Shown here one piece after another: positions 1-5,516 of a DNA stretch of 6,396 bases. A model generated the notes under the pieces. The model was not told the origin of the DNA. It worked only from the letters and a program-made list of their open reading frames with translations, and did not search any database. The translations under genes were made by a program, and so were the position numbers. How positions within the stretch are numbered: the stretch's first letter is position 1; each line of letters starts with the position of its first letter. The stretch comes from an uncultured Clostridia bacterium (lineage in GTDB: Bacteria > Bacillota_A > Clostridia > Christensenellales > Aristaeellaceae), in NCBI GenBank assembly GCA_947165745.1, contig CAMVBO010000109.1:1-6396 (forward strand), given 5' to 3'.

Positions 1-1276
1 ACTGCATATGCGGCGTGAACTGCTCCCGGATGTATTCCAGGGGCTCAACAATCAAGTCTTCTCCGCGCCACACGATCACGTATGGGATGCTGTTTGCGTG
101 TTCCGTGTAGATGGTGATGCCGGTCCCCTCCTGATAATCCCAGGGGTAAGCGGGGTCCGCCTTCGTGACAAAGCCCTGCTCCGGGCATTCGATCACGGCC
201 AGGTCGTCCGCGCCGTCGTCCCCGGTTTGCCCGCCCGCGCGGATCGAACCGGAAACGCCCGCCAGCGCGGCGACCTGCCGCGCCTCATCCAGCAAAGCCG
301 CGTCATAGTCCCCGGCTTTGGGATTCAGTATGGCCGCGTCGCCATAGTTCATGTGTGTCATATCCGCCGTCCAGCCGCAGGTAAAGGCGCAATCGCCCAG
401 CAGGTTTTCATACTCGATCGTGTAATATCCCGCAGTGGCGGCGCCGGCGTTGTAGACCATGTAAACGCGATAGCACTGGGGGCTCACCTCAGGCGCGGGC
501 ATTCCGATCTGCAGGATGGTCGTGCCGTCGTCCGCCTCATACCAGTTCTGGGTGAAATCCGCTTCCACATAGGGGTATGCCACGCGTTTTTCATCGGCCA
601 GGGCCATCCACAGCCGGTAAACGCCGTTGGCTTTCAGCACAGACAGCATGTTGGCCGGATCGTCGTAAAAGTACCTGGGCAGCGCGCTGTGCTCGAAGTG
701 ATAGCGCATCTTATCCAGCGTGATCCCGGTTTCCTCCTGCGCCGCGCCGGCTTCCGCCGCGTTGTTGGGACCGGTGCCGTCCGGCTCGATGGTTCCGGCG
801 TCGTCGGCGTAAAGGCGTACGCCCGCGACCACCTCGCTCATCTGCGCGTGCATCGCGTCGTATTCGGCGCGTATGGCTTCGTCGCCCAGGTAGGCCGGGT
901 AGTCGCTGGGCAGCTGCAGATAGTAGTTCAGGTTGGATTCCTCGCTGTAGCCCAGGTACTCAAAGGCGGGCAGCTGGCTGAAGCTGCCGTCCACGCTCGT
1001 GCCCAGGGCAAACAGGAAGCCGCCGCCTTCGAGGCCCTCGGCCCGGTATTTATCATAGCTTGCCTTCTGATAAAAGGCGGTGCGGCCCTCTTCCGGCATG
1101 GCGAACACTTTGCCCTGCCAGTCTGCGGGCAGCTTCATGGACAGCTCTTTGAAGTAATAGATCGGGCTGCCGTCCTCCAGTACGTCGTCGGTATAATCCA
1201 GATAGGACATCGGTTCCGCCAGCGCGGGCAGCGCGACGAGCAGCAGCGCCAGCGCCAGTGCCAGGATACGCTTCAT
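1..1276 (-). CDS. Secreted protein of unknown function ending in a CPEQ module (3' end beyond window)
   Basis: Last visible gene of the four-gene secreted-protein operon. The reading frame stays open to the left edge, giving 425 residues with no stop, so the C-terminus is missing. Residues 1-20 are a signal peptide: a KR start, a leucine/alanine core, and an A-L-A cleavage site before EPMSYLDY. Residues about 35-155 form an N-terminal domain rich in aromatic and glycine residues (YYFKELSMKLPADWQG, GLEGGGFLFALG, FEYLGYSEES). A low-complexity D/G/A/E linker (about 158-183) follows. Residues about 184-345 form a second beta-rich region containing C268, C296 and C300. From residue 364 a CPEQGFVT motif opens a module shared with the first and second genes of the operon; only about 62 residues of it lie inside the window. 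If the module has the same length as in the neighbours, the full protein would be near 500 residues. No catalytic motif is recognised. Export is well supported; the function is unknown. Confidence 0.85.
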   Translation of the reverse strand, partial: MKRILALALALLLVALPALAEPMSYLDYTDDVLEDGSPIYYFKELSMKLPADWQGKVFAMPEEGRTAFYQKASYDKYRAEGLEGGGFLFALGTSVDGSFSQLPAFEYLGYSEESNLNYYLQLPSDYPAYLGDEAIRAEYDAMHAQMSEVVAGVRLYADDAGTIEPDGTGPNNAAEAGAAQEETGITLDKMRYHFEHSALPRYFYDDPANMLSVLKANGVYRLWMALADEKRVAYPYVEADFTQNWYEADDGTTILQIGMPAPEVSPQCYRVYMVYNAGAATAGYYTIEYENLLGDCAFTCGWTADMTHMNYGDAAILNPKAGDYDAALLDEARQVAALAGVSGSIRAGGQTGDDGADDLAVIECPEQGFVTKADPAYPWDYQEGTGITIYTEHANSIPYVIVWRGEDLIVEPLEYIREQFTPHMQ

Positions 1277-1283
1277 GTTCATT

Positions 1284-1289
1284 CCTCCT
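1284..1289 (-). promoter_or_regulatory. Ribosome binding site that decides the start of the last operon gene
   Basis: AGGAGG on the minus strand. Two in-frame ATGs follow, at 1282 and 1276. The first is only one base from the motif, too close for initiation. The second has the usual 7-base spacing, so the protein is taken to start MKRILALAL at 1276. Confidence 0.8.
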
Positions 1290-1317
1290 GTCGTGATTGT
1301 TCAAGGTTCCCTCGGCG

Positions 1318-2508
1318 CTATTTCTGGATCGCACATTCAAAGTAGACGACGTCGCTGTCGGAAAGCTCGCGCACCTCGCCGTCGTCGAACACGATCTTCT
1401 TCACGCCCACATAGACGGCATATGTGTTGTAGTACCTCTCAATGGTAAAGGTAAAGGCATTCTTGTAGTGGCCCGGTTCAACGTAGTTCATCTGTTCCTG
1501 CTCAAAGGTATAGATCGGAGCTCTGCCTGCGGCGTTATCAGGGTTGAGCAGGTTGACCTTTTCGCCGTACATGTCCGTCTGGTAATAGCTCAGCACAAAG
1601 CCGCGGATGCCCCGGGTGGAGGAGCGGTTAACGACCTGTATGTTCATAAAGCCGGTGTTGCTCATGCCGGTCTTCATGGGCGTCTCCAGATCATAGGTCG
1701 CGCCGATCACCAGCGGTATATAGGGCTCCTGGTAGTACTGCGCGCTTGAGGAATACAGCAGCCGCTGCATGTCCGGCGTGGCTTCGTTGGCTATGGGCAG
1801 GCCGTTCTGTTCGCAGAAGGAGCGCACGGCCGTGTTGGTGTTCCGGCCAAATGAGCCGTCCACCTTGTCATTCAGATAACCCAGGTCTGTCAATCTCTGC
1901 TGCAGATCCTTCACGGCCTGGCCCTTGCTGCCCTGCTTCAGGGTTTTGTAGTCGGTTGACGCCGGGGTGTAGGGCGGCGCGTAGGACGCGTTGTTGGCGC
2001 CGCCGTGGCCGAAGTCGGCGGGAATGTCGTCGCTGTAGTCCGTATAATCTCCACTTCTGACGGACAGGTCGTAGAGGTTGATGCTCACGTCCTGGCTGTA
2101 GAGGTCGTCATAGGTGTCATTGTCGTCCAGCAGCAGCGTCATGTCGATCTGAGAACCGGTGCGGATGGCCCCGTCGCCGCCGTCCTTGTTGCTGTCGGCG
2201 GGCTTGAACATGATCCAGTCGTCCATGCTCGCGCCGACCTTGATGCCGGAGACACCCGCGGCCTTGATCGGCGTCCCGTCGATCATCACATCTTCCGGGT
2301 GCAGCCAGATGGGATGGCTCGAATGATTGACGATGTGCACATCCAGGCGGATATAGGCATAGCCGTCGCTGTCCTCCTTGTAGCTGTAGCCCGTCGCCGT
2401 CACCTCGAGGCCGTTCCAGCTCAACAGCGTGGAACTCGCCAGAGCCGGGGCCGCCGCCAGGGCCATCAGCAGCGCCAGCGCAAGCAGCGTCGCAAGTAGT
2501 TTTTTCAT
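1318..2508 (-). CDS. Secreted peptidoglycan-binding-domain protein with two flanking beta-rich domains
   Basis: A 396-residue exported protein, third in the operon. Residues 1-24 are a clear signal peptide (MKKLLATLLALALL, cleavage after A-L-A). Residues about 25-150 look like an extracellular Ig-like domain of the DUF4352/DUF5067 kind: it has alternating strands, the segment YIRLDVHIVNHSSHPIWL, and a late MTLLLDD strand. An acidic, tyrosine- and glycine-rich linker covers about 151-186. Residues 187-252 match a PG_binding_1 domain (LKQGSKGQAVKDLQQRL, LGYLNDKVDGSFG, then NTAVRSF), which usually binds cell-wall peptidoglycan. Residues about 257-396 form a second beta-rich domain (FMNIQVVNRSS, GFVLSYYQTDMYGE), possibly related to DUF5780. 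I see no hydrolase motif, so it looks like a wall-binding or scaffold protein. The start has AGGAGG 8 bases upstream. It follows the previous gene by 18 bases, so its binding site lies directly after that gene's stop. It lacks the CPEQ module found in the other three genes. Confidence 0.9.
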   Translation of the reverse strand: MKKLLATLLALALLMALAAAPALASSTLLSWNGLEVTATGYSYKEDSDGYAYIRLDVHIVNHSSHPIWLHPEDVMIDGTPIKAAGVSGIKVGASMDDWIMFKPADSNKDGGDGAIRTGSQIDMTLLLDDNDTYDDLYSQDVSINLYDLSVRSGDYTDYSDDIPADFGHGGANNASYAPPYTPASTDYKTLKQGSKGQAVKDLQQRLTDLGYLNDKVDGSFGRNTNTAVRSFCEQNGLPIANEATPDMQRLLYSSSAQYYQEPYIPLVIGATYDLETPMKTGMSNTGFMNIQVVNRSSTRGIRGFVLSYYQTDMYGEKVNLLNPDNAAGRAPIYTFEQEQMNYVEPGHYKNAFTFTIERYYNTYAVYVGVKKIVFDDGEVRELSDSDVVYFECAIQK

Positions 2509-2526
2509 GTTCTTATCCTCCTGCGT

Positions 2527-3072
2527 TTAGTGGGAATAGTAGTCCGCGTCGGGGTGGAAGTTGCCCACCGCCACCGCCAATGCGGTCAGCGCTTCTTCGA
2601 TTGGGATATCCGTTCCCGGGCAGCGCGCCTCGTACCGCACGAAATAATCCGCCTGCAGATCATACGCGCACAGGCAATACCGGCTCTCTCCCTCGACCAG
2701 GTACAGCATCATGATGGCGGGAAGCTCTTTGCCGCCCAGGGTGATGATGGTGTATTCGCCCGGGTTCACGACCTGATCGGCGCTGTCTGAGACCTGTCGA
2801 CGATAGACATTGCTCAGGTAGTACTCCGCGTCAAAGTCCGCGCCCGGCGCGTCCGTTTTGAACACCTGCACCGTGGGATCCGCCGCATTCGGCCCCAGCT
2901 CGATCAGCACACCGCCGTCCGGGGTGAAGGAATAGTCGTATTCAGGCTTGCAGAGCGTGGAAAAGTCCTGTTCAGGACAGGTGACGATGCGCATGGCCAC
3001 GGCGTCTTCCGCCAGCGCGGCAATGCCCAGGGCCAGCGCCAGCAGCACGATCATCGAAAATGCCTTCTTCAT
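2527..3072 (-). CDS. Small secreted single-domain CPEQ protein
   Basis: A 181-residue exported protein, second in the operon. Residues 1-21 are a signal peptide (MKKAFSMIVLLALALG, cleavage after A-A-L-A). Nearly all of the mature protein is one module that starts at CPEQ (residues 32-35) and ends with an alternating hydrophobic strand and a final helix (EEALTALAVAVGNF). The same order is seen in residues 28-173 of the preceding, larger gene: CPEQ-[GD]-[FY]-x-T, a G-G or G-K turn before a tyrosine strand, then Y-R...D...D-[FY] and an alanine/leucine-rich end. The layout of strands plus a closing helix recalls PsbP/Mog1-like (DcrB-type) exported domains, which is a tentative fold guess. There are five cysteines, including YCLC. 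An in-frame GTG at 3081 would add MDT, but the ribosome binding site overlaps it, so the ATG at 3072 is preferred. Function unknown. Confidence 0.87.
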   Translation of the reverse strand: MKKAFSMIVLLALALGIAALAEDAVAMRIVTCPEQDFSTLCKPEYDYSFTPDGGVLIELGPNAADPTVQVFKTDAPGADFDAEYYLSNVYRRQVSDSADQVVNPGEYTIITLGGKELPAIMMLYLVEGESRYCLCAYDLQADYFVRYEARCPGTDIPIEEALTALAVAVGNFHPDADYYSH

Positions 3073-3080
3073 GGTGTCCA

Positions 3081-3085
3081 CCTCC
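3081..3085 (-). promoter_or_regulatory. Ribosome binding site that decides the start of the small CPEQ gene
   Basis: GGAGG on the minus strand, 8 bases before the ATG at 3072. The alternative GTG at 3081-3079 overlaps the last base of this motif and so cannot be served by it. The site lies between the stop of the previous gene (3093-3095) and the start. Confidence 0.75.
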
Positions 3086-3092
3086 GCGCAAG

Positions 3093-4661
3093 CTACTGGT
3101 TCGGATAGAGGCGGGTGCTGCCGCCGGGTTCGGCGAAGGCGCTGTCAGAATAATAGACCTTGCCGTTGTCGCCCTCGTACACATAGTCATAGGCCGTGGG
3201 TACCTTTACGTGGCTGCCGTCGGACAGCGTGTAGTCATTCTGATCGAACAGATAATCCGTGAAGCGCTCGTCGTCATAGCCGTCGCCCTTGGAAGTCTCC
3301 TCGCGCATCACCTGGTCGCTGTAGTCGTTGCCGTAATCCACGCCGCGTCCGGTGATGATGTTCCACAGCTCATTGGACAGGCGCTGGTTGGCCAGCAGGA
3401 ACTGGTCACTGACGGAGGTATTCCCGGAGAAGGCCGTGAAGGCGGCAAGCCCCTCTTCGCTGTAAGCCTCCGGGCACAGGAGCGTGTACACGCAGGGCAG
3501 GTCCCACAGGATGTAGGAATCGCTGATGTCGACAAATGGTCCGGGCAGATAGGCCCTGTACCACACGCCTTGGGTGACCGCAGTGACGCAGAAACAGCAG
3601 GTCAGGCCGTTGGTCGTCTCCACGCGGTAGCGGCGGGTGGCAACGGTCACGGCCGCCTGGTCCACGTTCATCCCGGTGCCGCCCAGCAGGTTCCGGTGCG
3701 TTTGCAGCATGGATGCCTCCATTTGTCTGAGTGTGGGCTGTAAATCGGGGTAGGTATTCTCCTCAACAAGGGTGATTGTCTTGACGCCGGTGAGCTTCCC
3801 CGCCTGGTAATCACAGTAATCCGCGGCGCTCATATAGTGCAGCATCGGCGTGTAGTAGGAAGCATTGAACTGTTCATCCGGGGTGTCGCCCGTCGCGCTG
3901 GCCATGTAATTGCGGGCGGAGGTGTAGGTCAACAGCGTCATGCCGTCCGGCGCCTGGGCGGCGACGAGCAGCAGCCACGGGTTACCCGCGCCCAGCGTCA
4001 TCACATCGCAGTTGGCCTGGCTCGACACCTGGTAGTCCGCAGGCGCGGTGCACCGGCCCATGACCATGCCGCCTTGCTGGATATCCGACACGGCGAAGGT
4101 CATCGCGCCGGCGGACGCGGTCGACTGCGCCTGCGGCTCGGCTTCCAGGCGCATGTTGGCGTCTATCAGATCCAGCGCGTCGAGCATATACCGCCGTTCC
4201 GATTCCTCAAGGTATCGCGCGCGGAAAATGACGGTGAAATCGTCCCGGACGTCCACCACGATCAGCAGGAAGATCCTGTAGCCCTGGCTGTTGCGATATT
4301 GCACGTCAGCGGCAGACACGGGATGGCCGCCCACGTCAAACTCGCCGTGCTGCACGATGGAAACCGCGCCGTTCGCACTGTAGCTCTCTCTGAGCCGGGG
4401 CAGCTCCTCCTCAAGGAAGGCGGCCCCGTCCGTGACCCGGTTGTCGCCGGCGTTCACCCACGCCAGCACATAGGGGATGTTGTCTTCTCCAAAGTGATAG
4501 TACATACCGTCACCCTCCACCCACTCCGTGCGCCAGGCGGGATCGACCAGCGTCGTGTACCCCTGTTCCGGACAGGTGAATTGGGTCGTGGATTCCGCCC
4601 ATGCGCCATGAACGGGGATGAGCAGGGCAAACAGTATAACCAAGGACAACCATTTTCGCAT
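3093..4661 (-). CDS. Large secreted multidomain CPEQ protein, first gene of the operon
   Basis: A 522-residue exported protein. Residues 1-22 are a signal peptide (MRKWLSLVILFALLIP, cleavage after A-W-A). Residues 28-173 are the CPEQ module: C30-P-E-Q, G-Y-T-T, DPAW, then IPYVLAW, a GG turn at 111-112, DDFTVIFRARY, and a closing helix. It is followed by a short A/S/Q linker (about 174-186). Residues about 187-425 form a second region that contains a CCFC cluster. Residues 429-522 form a distinct C-terminal part, polar and aromatic, with NDYTLSDGSHVKVP and YDYVYEGDNGKVYYSD; its short regular strands suggest a small beta-sheet module. C30 is the only cysteine within the first module, so it has no obvious disulfide partner there. 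The start is set by GGGAGG 7 bases upstream. A good promoter lies about 60 bases before the start. No enzyme family is recognised; function unknown. The gene call and export are very likely. Confidence 0.9.
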   Translation of the reverse strand: MRKWLSLVILFALLIPVHGAWAESTTQFTCPEQGYTTLVDPAWRTEWVEGDGMYYHFGEDNIPYVLAWVNAGDNRVTDGAAFLEEELPRLRESYSANGAVSIVQHGEFDVGGHPVSAADVQYRNSQGYRIFLLIVVDVRDDFTVIFRARYLEESERRYMLDALDLIDANMRLEAEPQAQSTASAGAMTFAVSDIQQGGMVMGRCTAPADYQVSSQANCDVMTLGAGNPWLLLVAAQAPDGMTLLTYTSARNYMASATGDTPDEQFNASYYTPMLHYMSAADYCDYQAGKLTGVKTITLVEENTYPDLQPTLRQMEASMLQTHRNLLGGTGMNVDQAAVTVATRRYRVETTNGLTCCFCVTAVTQGVWYRAYLPGPFVDISDSYILWDLPCVYTLLCPEAYSEEGLAAFTAFSGNTSVSDQFLLANQRLSNELWNIITGRGVDYGNDYSDQVMREETSKGDGYDDERFTDYLFDQNDYTLSDGSHVKVPTAYDYVYEGDNGKVYYSDSAFAEPGGSTRLYPNQ

Positions 4662-4684
4662 AGCGACACCTCCCTGTATTTACA

Positions 4685-4706
4685 GGTTCGCGCAGCGCCG
4701 CGAACC
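4685..4706 (-). promoter_or_regulatory. Perfect hairpin in the 5' leader of the secreted-protein operon
   Basis: An 8-bp perfect inverted repeat (GGTTCGCG / CGCGAACC) with a 6-base loop. It lies between the predicted transcription start (near 4714) and the ribosome binding site (4669-4674). The stem is GC-rich and no T-run follows it, so it is not a simple terminator. It could be an operator for a repressor, a 5' stabilising hairpin of the mRNA, or a target for an RNA-binding regulator. The sequence does not tell these apart. Confidence 0.55.
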
Positions 4707-4720
4707 AAAGTTCTAACGCA

Positions 4721-4750
4721 ATTATAACTTATCATTCACACTATTCGCAA
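4721..4750 (-). promoter_or_regulatory. Sigma-A-type promoter for the four-gene secreted-protein operon
   Basis: On the minus strand a perfect TATAAT (4726-4721) is preceded by TTGCGA (4750-4745) with an 18-base spacer. The spacer is AT-rich compared with the surrounding coding DNA. Transcription would start near 4714, leaving a leader of about 53 bases that contains a hairpin and the ribosome binding site of the first gene. No other promoter of this quality is seen between the four genes. Confidence 0.7.
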
Positions 4751-4781
4751 GACGTGTTTTCTCAAATCCCCTCGGAAAGCA

Positions 4782-4799
4782 GGGGTAGTTTTGGGGTAG
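4782..4799. repeat. Short direct repeat GGGGTAG at 11-bp spacing upstream of the promoter
   Basis: GGGGTAG occurs at 4782-4788 and again at 4793-4799, separated by TTTT. The copies are offset by 11 bp, about one helical turn, so both face the same side of the DNA. They lie about -68 to -85 from the predicted start of the operon, a position typical of activator sites. This is suggestive of a dimeric regulator site but could be chance. Confidence 0.35.
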
Positions 4800-4892
4800 G
4801 CGGCTGTTTTGAGCGCGTTTTTGCGCAATTTTCGCCCGTTCATGTAATATGCGCGGCCCAAAACAGAGAATCGTCCGCCTGCATATAACAAA

Positions 4893-4917
4893 AGATGGTC
4901 TCTGCGTGAAACCATCT
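4893..4917 (-). terminator. Second, weaker terminator-like hairpin
   Basis: AGATGGT at 4893-4899 pairs with ACCATCT at 4911-4917. One mismatch and two further pairs extend the stem inward around a TGCGT loop. On the minus strand the stem is followed by TTTTGTTAT, a modest T-run. It lies just downstream of the stronger hairpin and may act as a backup terminator for the DUF3795-like gene and its upstream partner. Confidence 0.45.
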
Positions 4918-4921
4918 CAAA

Positions 4922-4959
4922 AGGGGATGTCTCAAAACAAGCGTTTTGAGACATCCCCT
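4922..4959 (-). terminator. Strong terminator hairpin after the DUF3795-like gene
   Basis: A perfect 17-bp stem (4922-4938 with 4943-4959) with a 4-base loop AAGC, 53 bases beyond the stop of the DUF3795-like gene. On the minus strand it is followed by TTTT and then GAG, so the T-run is short but present. On the plus strand only TATAACT follows, so leftward termination is the better reading. Perfect stems this long are also typical of interspersed intergenic repeats, and this may be both. Confidence 0.65.
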
Positions 4960-5012
4960 ATAACTGTCATTTCACCCTGCCGGCAGGCGGGATGGGCACA
5001 CACCGCCGACAT

Positions 5013-5450
5013 TCAGCCGTTGCGATGGTTCTCGCCTCGCATATTCTTTTCCTTTTCGTAAAAGGCCCGGCAAAGCATCCTGAATTCCTCGGCGCTTTCA
5101 CACGCGCCCTCGCACTGGCGCTTCTTTTCCCAGGAGCGGGCGTAGGTGTCGCGGATCTTGCCGCACTCAAACTCCGGACAGTCCCGGCAGGCGTTGACGC
5201 CGTGTTCGCGTGTGCAGGGCAGCAGCATGAAGCTGCAGGTGGGACGACAGCCGCAACCGGTGCAGCGGATCTCGTCGCTGCTGACCACGCGATCCCGCCA
5301 GCCTGCGCGGTACCAGAACAGAGCGGCCTCGCGAAGCTCCTCCTCCGTCCTCGCCAGGTATCGCGGACACACCGCGCAATCGTCCCCGCAAACGGAAATG
5401 ATCGGCTCCGTGCCGTCCAGCGCCTCAAGCCTGTCGACGTACCATTTCAT
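5013..5450 (-). CDS. DUF3795-like cysteine-rich protein, probable metal-binding
   Basis: A 145-residue soluble protein with no signal peptide or membrane segment. It carries 14 cysteines in clusters: C21-x3-C25-x2-C28, C63-x2-C66-x-C68-x3-C72, C79, C88-x2-C91-x4-C96, then C113, C117 and C127. The CGDDCAVCPRYLA start, the EELREAALFWYRAGWRD helix and the following EIRCTGCG cluster fit the DUF3795 family, small proteins widespread in anaerobic Firmicutes and archaea. Their cysteine pattern suggests zinc or iron-sulfur binding, but their role is not established. The start at 5450 has GGAGG-rich sequence about 7-10 bases upstream. It lies 66 bases after the MATE gene with no promoter visible between them, so the two are probably one transcript. 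Whether the pairing has functional meaning is unknown. Confidence 0.9.
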   Translation of the reverse strand: MKWYVDRLEALDGTEPIISVCGDDCAVCPRYLARTEEELREAALFWYRAGWRDRVVSSDEIRCTGCGCRPTCSFMLLPCTREHGVNACRDCPEFECGKIRDTYARSWEKKRQCEGACESAEEFRMLCRAFYEKEKNMRGENHRNG

Positions 5451-5516
5451 CGTCGCGCTCCCTCCTCTGTATGGATCGACGTTCCGAACAAACGCCGCCC
5501 GCTGTCATCTCCCCCG

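Larger units (their letters stand above)
4756..4938. other. Gene-free stretch bounded by imperfect 17-bp inverted repeats, possible degenerate small element
   Basis: The 351-base gap between the operon start and the DUF3795-like gene contains no convincing coding sequence. Within it, the 17 bases at 4756-4772 match the reverse complement of 4922-4938 at 13 of 17 positions, both outer ends being conserved (AGGGGAT and AAAAC). The 183-bp span resembles a small non-autonomous element with terminal inverted repeats. No transposase and no clear target-site duplication are seen. An internal pair of complementary segments (AGGCGG/CCGCCT at 4798-4803 and 4875-4880; CTGTTTT/AAAACAG at 4804-4810 and 4860-4866) could fold. 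Low confidence. Confidence 0.3.

Noticed and set aside
8..1345. A 445-codon open frame on the plus strand opposite the left-edge secreted gene.
   Set aside because: It is antisense to a gene with a good ribosome binding site, signal peptide and a module shared with two neighbours. Its translation is rich in R, G, H and V with no domain, as expected from the complement of GC-rich codons.
3837..4727. A 296-codon plus-strand open frame opposite the first operon gene.
   Set aside because: It has no ribosome binding site or recognisable motif. It lies antisense to a well-supported gene and runs through that gene's promoter and leader.
4736..4954. A 72-codon minus-strand frame beginning MSQNACFETSP in the intergenic gap.
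   Set aside because: Its start lies inside the terminator hairpin and its body covers the repeat region and the -35 of the downstream promoter. There is no ribosome binding site. The hairpin's symmetry makes the opposite strand encode nearly the same peptide (MSQNKRFETSP), which marks it as a repeat artefact.
4976..4987. A 12-bp perfect palindrome CCTGCCGGCAGG just after the DUF3795-like stop codon.
   Set aside because: There is no loop for a stable hairpin and no T-run, and short GC palindromes are expected by chance in DNA of this composition.
4849..5061. A 70-codon plus-strand frame containing MSQNKRFETSP.
   Set aside because: It is made largely of the two hairpins and then runs antisense into the 3' end of the DUF3795-like gene, with no ribosome binding site.
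4967..5428. A 153-codon minus-strand frame overlapping the DUF3795-like gene.
   Set aside because: It is a different frame of the same DNA, arginine-, alanine- and serine-rich, and it lacks the ordered cysteine clusters and start site of the real frame.
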